Program-made: the position numbers and the translations under genes | Assembly (NCBI GenBank): GCA_030043855.1 | Contig: JASHWW010000031.1 | Coordinates: forward strand, 1 to 5,231 | Reading direction: 5' to 3' | Length of the DNA: 5,231 bases | DNA from: Thermoplasmata archaeon | GTDB lineage: Archaea; Thermoplasmatota; Thermoplasmata; Lutacidiplasmatales; UBA184 | The notes under the pieces: model-generated | Told to the model about the DNA's origin: nothing | The model's input: the letters and a program-made list of their open reading frames with translations, nothing else | The model's database searches: none | Shown here: one piece after another, positions 1-5,231 of the stretch | How positions within the stretch are numbered: position 1 is the first letter of the stretch | Layout of the letters: every line of letters begins with the position of its first letter

Positions 1-908
1 GCGAAGACGTGGACGTGGGCGCCCGCGTCGTGCGTGTACGCGGCGACGGGCCGGGCGGCTTCCCGGTTCGCGGCCCGGACCTCGGCCAGGACCGCGCGCG
101 AGGTCGACGTCAGGTAGTCGAGGGACGGTCGGGACGTCTCGCAGACCGACCGGAAGCTGTCGCACTCCTCCATGATGAGGGGGAACAGCCGGGCGGCGTC
201 CCGGCCACCGATCGCCCGCACCATCGCTCGCAGGCGGCCGGGCACCTCGCGGAGGCGCCGCGGGTACTCCGAGCTGGTCCGGACGGTCGTCTGCATCGCG
301 TCGGCGGAGCGAACCTCCTTCGTCGGGGCGCCGGCCACGAACACGACGACGTCCCGGAGTTCGGGCCAGTGGTCGGCCGGAAAGACGGGCCGGGCGTAGC
401 AGTCGGTACCGTCCGATCGGATCCCGGCCCTCCACTCGACGAACCCGCCGAAGATCGATCGGGAGGCGCTCCCCGAGCCGAATCGAGCCAACCGGGAGAG
501 CTCGCGGGCGGAGAGGCGGAGGCCGGCGGCCGCGCTCGCCGCGCCGGCTAGGGCCGCGAACCCGCTCGCGCTGGATGCGAGCCCGCTCGCGGTCGGAAAG
601 TTGTTCCGGGAGACGACCCGGGCCCGGTCGGGCACCCCGGCCCGCTCCCGCACCCGATCGAGGAAGCGAACGACTCCGTCCCGCGGGCCCCCGGTCGCCG
701 GCGCGTCGTTCAGCCGGACTGCATCGTCGCGGAGGGCCGGGTCGAACTCGACCGTGGTGCGCGAATGGAACCGCTCCAGCGTGACCGAGAGCGAGGAGTT
801 GTACGGGAGCGCGAGGGCCCGGTCCCGGACGCCCCAGTACTTCACCAGCGCGATGTTCGGAGGGGCCTCGAACGTCGCCGACCGAGGAGCCCGCGCCGGG
901 GCGGTCAC
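1..908 (-). CDS. mvaD: Mevalonate (di)phosphate decarboxylase family protein, C-terminus cut by window edge
   Basis: This is a GHMP-fold enzyme for the ATP-dependent decarboxylation of a phosphorylated mevalonate, leading to isopentenyl (di)phosphate for archaeal membrane lipids; it should be cytosolic. From GTG at 908 there are 302 codons before the edge; compact family members are about 320-330 residues, so perhaps 20-30 are missing. Visible motifs are PPNIALVKYWG at residues 16-26, the ATP-binding loop NNFPTASGLASSASG at 102-116, GSGSASRSIFGGFVEW at 144-159 and YTHDAGAH at 291-298. The Lys/Arg/Asp catalytic triad known from yeast (K18, R158, D302) is present as K23, R150 and D294, which argues against a mevalonate 3-kinase. 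Val27 replaces the Lys that usually follows KYWG and contacts the substrate diphosphate. The true substrate could therefore be mevalonate 5-diphosphate, 5-phosphate (haloarchaeal type) or 3,5-bisphosphate (Thermoplasma type). The GTG has no Shine-Dalgarno site, but an AT-rich box lies 26 nt upstream. The family is near certain; the exact substrate is not. Confidence 0.93.
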   Translation of the reverse strand, partial: MTAPARAPRSATFEAPPNIALVKYWGVRDRALALPYNSSLSVTLERFHSRTTVEFDPALRDDAVRLNDAPATGGPRDGVVRFLDRVRERAGVPDRARVVSRNNFPTASGLASSASGFAALAGAASAAAGLRLSARELSRLARFGSGSASRSIFGGFVEWRAGIRSDGTDCYARPVFPADHWPELRDVVVFVAGAPTKEVRSADAMQTTVRTSSEYPRRLREVPGRLRAMVRAIGGRDAARLFPLIMEECDSFRSVCETSRPSLDYLTSTSRAVLAEVRAANREAARPVAAYTHDAGAHVHVF

Positions 909-930
909 GTCGTGGGACGGGAGCGCGCAG

Positions 931-938
931 TACTTATC
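931..938. promoter_or_regulatory. TATA-like box between divergent genes, possibly serving both
   Basis: The minus strand reads GATAAGTA and the plus strand TACTTATC; it is the only AT-rich run between the two divergent genes. Its centre is about 26.5 nt from the decarboxylase GTG (908) and about 27.5 nt from the thioesterase GTG (962), the distance expected between an archaeal TATA box and the transcription start. Neither GTG has a Shine-Dalgarno site, so both mRNAs may be leaderless. The minus-strand reading resembles the box before the 5S gene (both contain TAAGTA), so the decarboxylase direction is better supported. Confidence 0.6.
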
Positions 939-961
939 CGCCGCGCCCCGGTCGGGACGGC

Positions 962-1471
962 GTGCCGAGCCGGCGAACCGCGCCGTCGTCCGAGCCGCGC
1001 CCGATGCGTCCGGTGCCGGACCTCATCGCGGCCGCGCGCCGGGGCGGGTTCCACCAGGAGGTCGGGTTCTCGATCGACCCCGAGCGGAGCGGACGCGGCT
1101 TCGTCACCGTGACCGGGCGCGTCGAGCGCCGGCACCTGAACATCAACGCCGTGGTGCACGGGGGCGTCTACGCCACGATCCTCGATACCGCGATGGGCGC
1201 CTCGGTGGTCTCGCTCCTGACCGAGACCGAAACGACCGCAACCACGAGCCTCTACGTCGAATTCCTGCGGGCCGCGCAGGAAGGGGACACGCTGACGGCG
1301 CGCGGGGAGGTGCTGCGGCGCGGTCGCCACATCGCCTTCGCCGAGGGGAACCTGACCGGCGCCGACGGCCGCCGCCTGAGCCAGGCGCGCGGCACGTGGT
1401 ACATCTGGTCGGCGGACGACCCGCCGCGGACGCATCCGGCGATGGCGTCCTCCGCCGAGTCGCGGGTCTGA
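962..1471 (+). CDS. PaaI-type hotdog-fold acyl-CoA thioesterase
   Basis: This is a small single-domain hotdog protein that probably hydrolyses an acyl- or aryl-CoA thioester in the cytoplasm, working as a dimer or tetramer like other PaaI/YdiI/THEM2-family enzymes. With the GTG at 962 it has 169 residues. The family signature is HLNINAVVHGGVYATILDTAMG (key residues N60, H66, G67, G68, D75, G79). Asp75 at the start of the central helix is the expected catalytic acid or nucleophile-activating residue, and Asn60 and His66 belong to the same site. The strands TTSLYVEFLRAA, DTLTARGEVLRRGRHIAFAEGNL and RLSQARGTWYIW complete the hotdog sheet. The substrate cannot be read from the sequence. GTG 962 fits a leaderless start from the box at 931-938; ATG 1004 would remove 14 low-complexity residues and give 155, closer to the family core, but has neither a Shine-Dalgarno site nor an obvious box. 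The stop lies 3 bp from the convergent aminopeptidase stop. Confidence 0.85.
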   Translation: MPSRRTAPSSEPRPMRPVPDLIAAARRGGFHQEVGFSIDPERSGRGFVTVTGRVERRHLNINAVVHGGVYATILDTAMGASVVSLLTETETTATTSLYVEFLRAAQEGDTLTARGEVLRRGRHIAFAEGNLTGADGRRLSQARGTWYIWSADDPPRTHPAMASSAESRV

Positions 1472-1474
1472 GCC

Positions 1475-3904
1475 TCAGTCCCGCGGCAGCCGGCGACCGA
1501 GCGTCTCGAGCAGGGACAACCGCTCCAGACCCTTGGCCACGCCCTGGGTCCCTTCCCCGAACGTGTGGGTCCGGAAGTAGGCGTGGACGGCGTCGCTCCG
1601 ACCGAGCCCGACGAGCGGGATCGCCCGTTCGAGCAGGAACGAGAGGAATCCGGTGCCGCGGAACAGCTCGTCGAGTCGCGGGAGACGGGCCTCCAGCCAC
1701 CGCGCGGTCGTCGCCCGCCCCTCGGGATTCGCGGCCGCCTGCAGGATGACGGCGGCCGCGTGCCCCCGGTTGATCCCGCCCGAGAGAGCGAGGTCGAGGG
1801 TCTCCTCGACGTGCGACGGGTCCGGGCTCCAGACCAGCGCGCGCTCGAACCGCAGCGCGTCGGCCTCCGCGACCGCATCGGCGAGCGCGGCCCGCAACGC
1901 GCGGAACCCGGATTCCCCGCCGGCCCGCGCGTGGCCGATGGCGACGGGCCCTCGGAGCTCGGCCTCCGCGTGGGAGAGATCGGGGAACCGGTCGACCAGT
2001 TCGCGCGCGAACGTCGGGTCGACCCGGGCGCGCACGGCCAGCACCGTCTCCCGGCTCACCGCGTCGCCGCTCGCCTCACCGGCCTTCCGGTGCCACCCGA
2101 GACGACTCGTCTGCCCGCGGAGCACATCGTGGGCGAGCCGCGTCGACGGGCCCCGATCGGGGTAGCACAGCGCGCCAGTGGCGAGACGCGCGACCAGCGT
2201 GTCGACGACCAGCCGTTCCGTGGCCCCGGCCAACGACCGCACGGCGGACTCGAACGTACGCCAATCGACCGCCCCCGCGGTCAGGAGGGCGGCGAGGTCC
2301 TCGAGGACAATCCACCGGTCGGCGGCGGGTCGGGAGGACAGCGTCGGAAGCAGGCGATCGAGCAGGCCGTCCTCGTAGCGGACCCGGTAGAATCCGACGG
2401 CGCCGGGGTTGAGGTGGACGATGGCGCCGGGAGGGATCGGAAGATCGAGCGTCGGTCCGTCGAACCGATGGGAGCTCCGCACTCCGTTGAGGTCGAGGGT
2501 GAGCGGGATCGGCCACGCCGTCGCTTCCGTCCGCCCCTCGTACGAGAACCGCTCCTGCGTGAGGTGAAGCCGACTCCCCTCCACGCCGGCGTGGATCAGC
2601 GGGAGGCCGGGCCGGTCGAGCCACGGATCGAGCATCGTCGCCACGGACTCTCCGCCGGCCTCGCCGAGCGCGTTCCAGAGGTCGGAGGTGCGCGCGTTGC
2701 CCCCCGCGTGGCGGGCCAGGTAACGGGAGACCCCCAGCCGGAACCGTTCCGTTCCGAGGTACTCCTCGATCATCGCGAGGACGGCCGACCCCTTCCCGTA
2801 GCTGATCTCGTCGAAGATCTGGTTGATCTCGTCAGGGCTCGACACAGGGGCGCGGACCGGGTGCGTCGAGAGGAGCGAGTCGCCCTCGAGGGCCGCCGAC
2901 ATGCCGGCGACGTGCAGGATGAACGCCGTCCGCCCCGGGAACGCGGGGTCGACCCGTTCGGCGATCTTCGGTCCCAGGAAGGAGGCGAAGCTCTCGTTCA
3001 ACCAGATCTCGCCCCAGTCGCTCAGCGTCACGAGATTGCCGAACCACTGGTGGGCGATCTCGTGCGAGATCGTCGCGAAGGTCTGCTCCCGGTCGAGGGC
3101 GCTGGACGAGTCGTCGACCAGGAGTCGCATGTCCCGGAAGCAGATCGCGCCGAAGTTCTCCATCGCCCCGAAGGCAAGCTCTTCGACGGCGACGAGGTCG
3201 AGCTTCGGCAGCGGGTAGGGGATCCCGTAGTACGCTTCGTACGCCTGGAGGAGCTGCCGGGCGGCCCGCAGCGAGTACGCTCCCGATCGGGCCCGACCGG
3301 GCGGCGCGAGCAGACGGATGGGCACCCCGCCGGTCCGGTCCTCGAGCGCTTCGAACTTTCCGACGGCCAGGAAGAACAGGTAGGTCGCCAGCGGCACCGA
3401 GGGGGCGAAGGTCCACTCGCGCCGGCCGTCGACGTCGCGGACCGCTTCGACCGGGGCGTTCGAGATCACCTCGAGCCCGGGCTCGGCGACGACCCGAAGG
3501 GCGATCGGTGCCTTCCGGTCCGGTCGGTCCACGCACGGGAAGACTCTCCGGGCCCCGACCGGTTCGAGTTGGGTCACGAGCCCGGTGCCCGGACCGAGGC
3601 GGGTCCGGTAGAACCCGGCCAGGTTCCCCTCGACGACGTGGCCGGCAAACCCGATCCGAATCGTCTGAGCCGTCCGGTCCCGGGCGGCGATGCGCAGTCG
3701 GTGGGTGGTCCGGTCGTGGACGAACGAGAGGGGTCCATCGGCGCCGTCGACCGAGGCGATTTCGAGGTCCTCGGCGTCCAGCTCGATCCGCTCGTCGACC
3801 GGAGTCAGATCGATCGCGACCGAGCCGGTCCAGCGACCCTCGGGGACGTCGACGCGAAGGTCCAGTCGGTACTCCCGGACCGACGGCGCCGGAGCCTCAG
3901 CCAC
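1475..3904 (-). CDS. M1-family zinc aminopeptidase (tricorn-interacting factor F2/F3-like)
   Basis: This metallopeptidase removes N-terminal residues from peptides; archaeal relatives finish the breakdown of peptides made by the proteasome or tricorn. From GTG 3904 it has 809 residues, close to the roughly 780 of tricorn factors F2/F3. The N-terminal beta domain (about 1-185) carries TQLEPVGARRVFPC with Glu114. The catalytic domain has the exopeptidase motif GAMEN at 246-250, the zinc site HEIAHQWFGN from 281 (ligands His281 and His285, base Glu282), third ligand Glu304 in WLNESFA, and Tyr369 in SYGKG for transition-state binding. FYRVRY at 505-510 marks the beta-sandwich before a C-terminal helical domain. 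There is no signal peptide or membrane segment, so it should be cytosolic. The start is chosen because AGGAGG lies 7 nt upstream. The frame stays open to GTG 3982, but those 26 extra residues lack family character. One oddity is that the usual DEP after FPC is DRP here (Arg127). Confidence 0.95.
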   Translation of the reverse strand: MAEAPAPSVREYRLDLRVDVPEGRWTGSVAIDLTPVDERIELDAEDLEIASVDGADGPLSFVHDRTTHRLRIAARDRTAQTIRIGFAGHVVEGNLAGFYRTRLGPGTGLVTQLEPVGARRVFPCVDRPDRKAPIALRVVAEPGLEVISNAPVEAVRDVDGRREWTFAPSVPLATYLFFLAVGKFEALEDRTGGVPIRLLAPPGRARSGAYSLRAARQLLQAYEAYYGIPYPLPKLDLVAVEELAFGAMENFGAICFRDMRLLVDDSSSALDREQTFATISHEIAHQWFGNLVTLSDWGEIWLNESFASFLGPKIAERVDPAFPGRTAFILHVAGMSAALEGDSLLSTHPVRAPVSSPDEINQIFDEISYGKGSAVLAMIEEYLGTERFRLGVSRYLARHAGGNARTSDLWNALGEAGGESVATMLDPWLDRPGLPLIHAGVEGSRLHLTQERFSYEGRTEATAWPIPLTLDLNGVRSSHRFDGPTLDLPIPPGAIVHLNPGAVGFYRVRYEDGLLDRLLPTLSSRPAADRWIVLEDLAALLTAGAVDWRTFESAVRSLAGATERLVVDTLVARLATGALCYPDRGPSTRLAHDVLRGQTSRLGWHRKAGEASGDAVSRETVLAVRARVDPTFARELVDRFPDLSHAEAELRGPVAIGHARAGGESGFRALRAALADAVAEADALRFERALVWSPDPSHVEETLDLALSGGINRGHAAAVILQAAANPEGRATTARWLEARLPRLDELFRGTGFLSFLLERAIPLVGLGRSDAVHAYFRTHTFGEGTQGVAKGLERLSLLETLGRRLPRD

Positions 3905-3911
3905 CCGAACT

Positions 3912-3917
3912 CCTCCT
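3912..3917 (-). promoter_or_regulatory. Shine-Dalgarno site of the aminopeptidase gene
   Basis: AGGAGG on the minus strand, within GAGAGGAGGA, ends 7 nt before GTG 3904. It is a full match to the 16S rRNA 3' end at ideal spacing and decides the start against GTG 3982. It implies an mRNA with a 5' leader, unlike the other genes in the window. Confidence 0.8.
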
Positions 3918-3965
3918 CTCGAACCCGTGTGCGATGGGCGTGGCTCGGGGGACCACGCGGCCCGC

Positions 3966-3977
3966 TTCAACGTTTCG
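3966..3977 (-). promoter_or_regulatory. Weak candidate promoter for the aminopeptidase
   Basis: The minus strand reads GAAACGTTGAAG here, one of the few AT-richer stretches upstream of the aminopeptidase. Initiation about 26 nt downstream, near 3945, would give a leader of about 40 nt holding the Shine-Dalgarno site. An alternative is that the near-palindromic AT-rich sequence at 4015-4025, assigned to the 5S gene, also fires leftward. The sequence alone does not decide. Confidence 0.25.
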
Positions 3978-4017
3978 CGCACGCGAGCCCGCGACCGCGG
4001 GCGTGCCGTCGGCCAAG

Positions 4018-4025
4018 CTTAAGTA
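4018..4025 (+). promoter_or_regulatory. TATA box of the 5S rRNA gene
   Basis: CTTAAGTA, inside AAGCTTAAGTAGG, is an isolated AT-rich box in GC-rich DNA. Its centre is about 26 nt upstream of 4048, the first base of the terminal 5S helix. This spacing implies that transcription begins at or next to the mature 5' end. Confidence 0.7.
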
Positions 4026-4047
4026 GGGGTGCCGAGTCCTCGCGCTC

Positions 4048-4171
4048 GGCTGACGGCCAAAGCGGCGGGGAAACACCCGGTCTCATTCCGAACCCGGCAG
4101 TTAAGCCCGCTGGCGTTCCGCGCGGTACTGAAGTGCGCGAGCCTACGGGAAACGCGGAAAGCTGTCAGCCT
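4048..4171 (+). rRNA. rrf: 5S ribosomal RNA
   Basis: This is the RNA of the central protuberance of the large ribosomal subunit. The ends are defined by helix I: 4048-4057 (GGCTGACGGC) pairs with 4161-4170 (GCTGTCAGCC) over 10 bp with one G-U pair. Between them lie the conserved segments: CACCCGGTCTCATTCCGAAC and CCCGGCAGTTAAGCCCG (4074-4109, helix III with loops B and C), then GCGGTACTGAAGTGCGCGAG (4122-4141), the loop E region, and CTACGGGAAACGCGG of helix IV/V. The length of about 124 nt is normal for Archaea. No 16S, 23S or tRNA gene lies within 1 kb downstream or 4 kb upstream, so the gene is unlinked here. It has its own promoter and is divergent from the aminopeptidase. Each end could be off by one or two bases. 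Confidence 0.96.
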
Positions 4172-4182
4172 CCTTCTTCTCC
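4170..4182 (+). terminator. Probable pyrimidine-rich terminator of the 5S gene
   Basis: CTCCTTCTTCTCC directly follows the terminal 5S helix. It is the only T-rich run between the 5S gene and the next promoter at 4201. Archaeal RNA polymerase stops at U-rich tracts without needing a hairpin. The tract is interrupted by C residues, so termination may be partial. Confidence 0.45.
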
Positions 4183-4200
4183 GAGTGCGTACCCTCGCAC

Positions 4201-4207
4201 GTTAAGG
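4201..4207 (+). promoter_or_regulatory. TATA-like box of the endonuclease IV gene
   Basis: GTTAAGG within CACGTTAAGGCC shares TTAAG with the 5S promoter. Its centre is 27 nt before ATG 4231, and the bases just before the ATG (CGGCAATCCG) hold no Shine-Dalgarno site. This fits a leaderless mRNA starting at or next to the ATG, transcribed separately from the 5S gene. Confidence 0.6.
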
Positions 4208-4230
4208 CCCCGGGGTGGGTCGGCAATCCG

Positions 4231-5148
4231 ATGCTCCTCGGCGCGCACATCGGCATCGCCGACGGCCTCGCGCAGGCCGTCCGCGAGGCCCGCGGGATCG
4301 GCTGCGACTCGATGCAGATCTTCTCGAAGAGCCCGCAGATGTGGAGCGGGCCCGCGATCCCCGCCGACAAGGCGGCCGAGTTCCGGGCGGCGGTCCCGGC
4401 CGAACGGATCCGGGCCACGGCCGTGCACCACGGGTACCTCGCGAACCTGGCGAGCCCGAAGCCCGACATGCTCGCCCGGTCGCGGTCGGCGTTCCTGGAC
4501 GAGCTGCAGCGGGCCGAACTGCTCGGCGTCGACGGCCTGATCTTCCATCCGGGGGCCCACCTCGGCTCGGGCGTCGAGGCCGGGCTCGCGACGATCGCGG
4601 AGAGTCTTTCCCAGGCGCTCGTGGCGGTCCCGGAGGGTCGGGTCGTCCTCCTGTTGGAGAACGCGGCCGGCCAGGGAACGACCCTCGGCACGACGTTCGA
4701 GGAGCTCCGTTGGGTCCTGGACGCGGTCGGTCGACCGGAGCGCGTCGGGGTCGCGCTCGATACCTGCCATCTGTTCGCGGCCGGGAACGACTTCCGATCG
4801 GACGAGGGCTACCGGGCCGTCATGGAACGGGTCGAGCGCGTCCTCGGCCGCGGGACCGTGCGGGCGTTCCACCTGAACGATGCGAAGGCGGAGCTCGGCT
4901 CCCACCTCGATCGCCACGAGAACATCGGGAAGGGCCAGATCGGCCTCGACGGGTTCCGCCACCTCGTCCGCGACCCCCGGTGGGCGGGGACCCCCGGATA
5001 CCTCGAGACCCCGATCGACGAGAACGGGTACGCACGGTACGCCGAGGATCTGCGGACGCTCCGCTCGCTCGAGGAGACGGCGCCGGCCGCCGGCCGGACG
5101 GGCCGTCGCGCCCCCACCCGGCGACGGCGTTCCTCAACCGTCAAATAG
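4231..5148 (+). CDS. nfo: Endonuclease IV (AP endonuclease)
   Basis: This enzyme cuts the DNA backbone 5' to abasic sites and removes blocked 3' ends in base excision repair. It is a TIM barrel with three zinc ions. All nine metal ligands known from E. coli Nfo can be placed: H66 (AVHHGYLANLA), H106 (FHPGAH), E143 (LLEN), D177 and H180 (LDTCHLFAAG), H214 (FHLND), D227 and H229 (DRHENIGKG) and E259 (YLETP). The N-terminal LGAHIGIADGL and SMQIFSKSPQMW are also family hallmarks. The protein has 305 residues against 285 in E. coli. The excess is a tail from about residue 282 onward, rich in Arg, Ala, Thr and Ser and ending RRRRSSTVK, which lies beyond the barrel and is probably disordered and able to touch DNA. 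The ATG fits the usual N-terminus exactly and lies 27 nt from a promoter box. The stop codon overlaps the probable promoter of the next gene. Confidence 0.97.
   Translation: MLLGAHIGIADGLAQAVREARGIGCDSMQIFSKSPQMWSGPAIPADKAAEFRAAVPAERIRATAVHHGYLANLASPKPDMLARSRSAFLDELQRAELLGVDGLIFHPGAHLGSGVEAGLATIAESLSQALVAVPEGRVVLLLENAAGQGTTLGTTFEELRWVLDAVGRPERVGVALDTCHLFAAGNDFRSDEGYRAVMERVERVLGRGTVRAFHLNDAKAELGSHLDRHENIGKGQIGLDGFRHLVRDPRWAGTPGYLETPIDENGYARYAEDLRTLRSLEETAPAAGRTGRRAPTRRRRSSTVK
5141..5148 (+). promoter_or_regulatory. TATA-like box of the last gene, overlapping the nfo stop codon
   Basis: TCAAATAG is an AT-rich box centred about 29 nt before ATG 5174. The last three bases are the stop codon of endonuclease IV. 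No Shine-Dalgarno site precedes the ATG (GGCGCGCCGTCG), so a leaderless mRNA is likely. Confidence 0.5.
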
Positions 5149-5173
5149 CGAATCTCTCCTCGGCGCGCCGTCG

Positions 5174-5231
5174 ATGGTCGAGGAACCGCCGGCCGAACTG
5201 CTCTCGACCCTCACCTCCACCGCGCTCGAGG
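5174..5231 (+). CDS. Start of an unidentified protein, cut by window edge
   Basis: ATG 5174 opens a frame without stops to the right edge, giving 19 residues: MVEEPPAELLSTLTSTALE. That is too short to assign to a family. The support is positional: it follows endonuclease IV on the same strand after 25 bp, has an AT-rich box at promoter distance and has the leaderless layout seen for other genes here. No function is proposed. Confidence 0.5.
   Translation, partial: MVEEPPAELLSTLTSTALE

Noticed and set aside
601..1749. A 382-codon plus-strand frame over the left part of the window
   Set aside because: It is antisense to the decarboxylase and overlaps the thioesterase and aminopeptidase in other frames. 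Its composition is Arg- and Pro-rich with no domain.
3905..4047. The 143-bp gap between the aminopeptidase and 5S genes, as a possible small-gene or attachment site
   Set aside because: Only promoter elements and the Shine-Dalgarno site are visible; there is no tRNA, direct repeat or convincing short coding frame.
4031..4050. Inverted repeat GCCGAG / CTCGGC with an 8-nt loop at the 5' edge of the 5S gene
   Set aside because: Most of it lies upstream of the expected transcription start, and the right arm is part of 5S helix I. Short GC palindromes are common at this base composition.
1565..4540. A 991-codon open frame on the plus strand across the aminopeptidase, 5S and nfo genes
   Set aside because: It runs antisense to a clear M1 peptidase and passes through the 5S gene. 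Its translation is dominated by Arg, Gly, Pro, Glu and Asp with no domain. Long antisense frames are expected where GC-rich codon use removes stops.
4165..4962. A 265-codon minus-strand frame opposite nfo
   Set aside because: It lies antisense to a gene with all nine metal ligands, ends inside the 5S gene and shows no recognisable motif.
1..5231. A hidden mobile element, CRISPR array, defence cluster or biosynthetic operon
   Set aside because: No transposase, integrase, regular repeats, phage protein or nuclease cluster was seen. The recognisable genes are housekeeping genes with uniform composition.

Overview
The window is GC-rich, roughly 70% by eye, and looks archaeal, probably euryarchaeal. 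A Thermoplasmatota-like lineage is the best guess. Supporting signs are a solitary 5S rRNA gene of archaeal type with its own promoter, an M1 zinc aminopeptidase of the kind that works beside archaeal proteasomes or tricorn protease, a decarboxylase of the mevalonate route to isoprenoid lipids, and short AT-rich boxes about 27 nt upstream of start codons that lack Shine-Dalgarno sites (the archaeal TATA plus leaderless-mRNA pattern). The lineage is an inference; no 16S gene or species-specific marker is present.

Layout from left to right. On the minus strand, 908 to 1 encodes a mevalonate-diphosphate-decarboxylase family protein whose last residues run off the left edge. A 53-bp gap (909-961) separates it from a divergent plus-strand hotdog-fold thioesterase of the PaaI type (962-1471). 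One AT-rich box, 931-938, sits at promoter distance from both starts. The thioesterase meets the minus-strand M1 aminopeptidase (3904-1475) tail to tail with only 3 bp between stop codons. Upstream of the aminopeptidase lies a divergent 5S rRNA gene (4048-4171, plus), then endonuclease IV (4231-5148, plus), and finally the first 19 codons of an unidentified gene (5174 onward), whose likely promoter overlaps the endonuclease stop codon.

The genes are housekeeping: isoprenoid lipid synthesis, acyl-CoA thioester hydrolysis, peptide recycling, translation and base excision repair. They do not form one pathway, and nearly every gene appears to have its own promoter. I see no mobile element, CRISPR array, tRNA, phage gene or defence system, and no new multi-gene system. 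The points most worth a second look are the shared promoter box between the first two genes, the repeated leaderless-promoter layout with a single Shine-Dalgarno exception, and the altered substrate-phosphate contacts in the decarboxylase.
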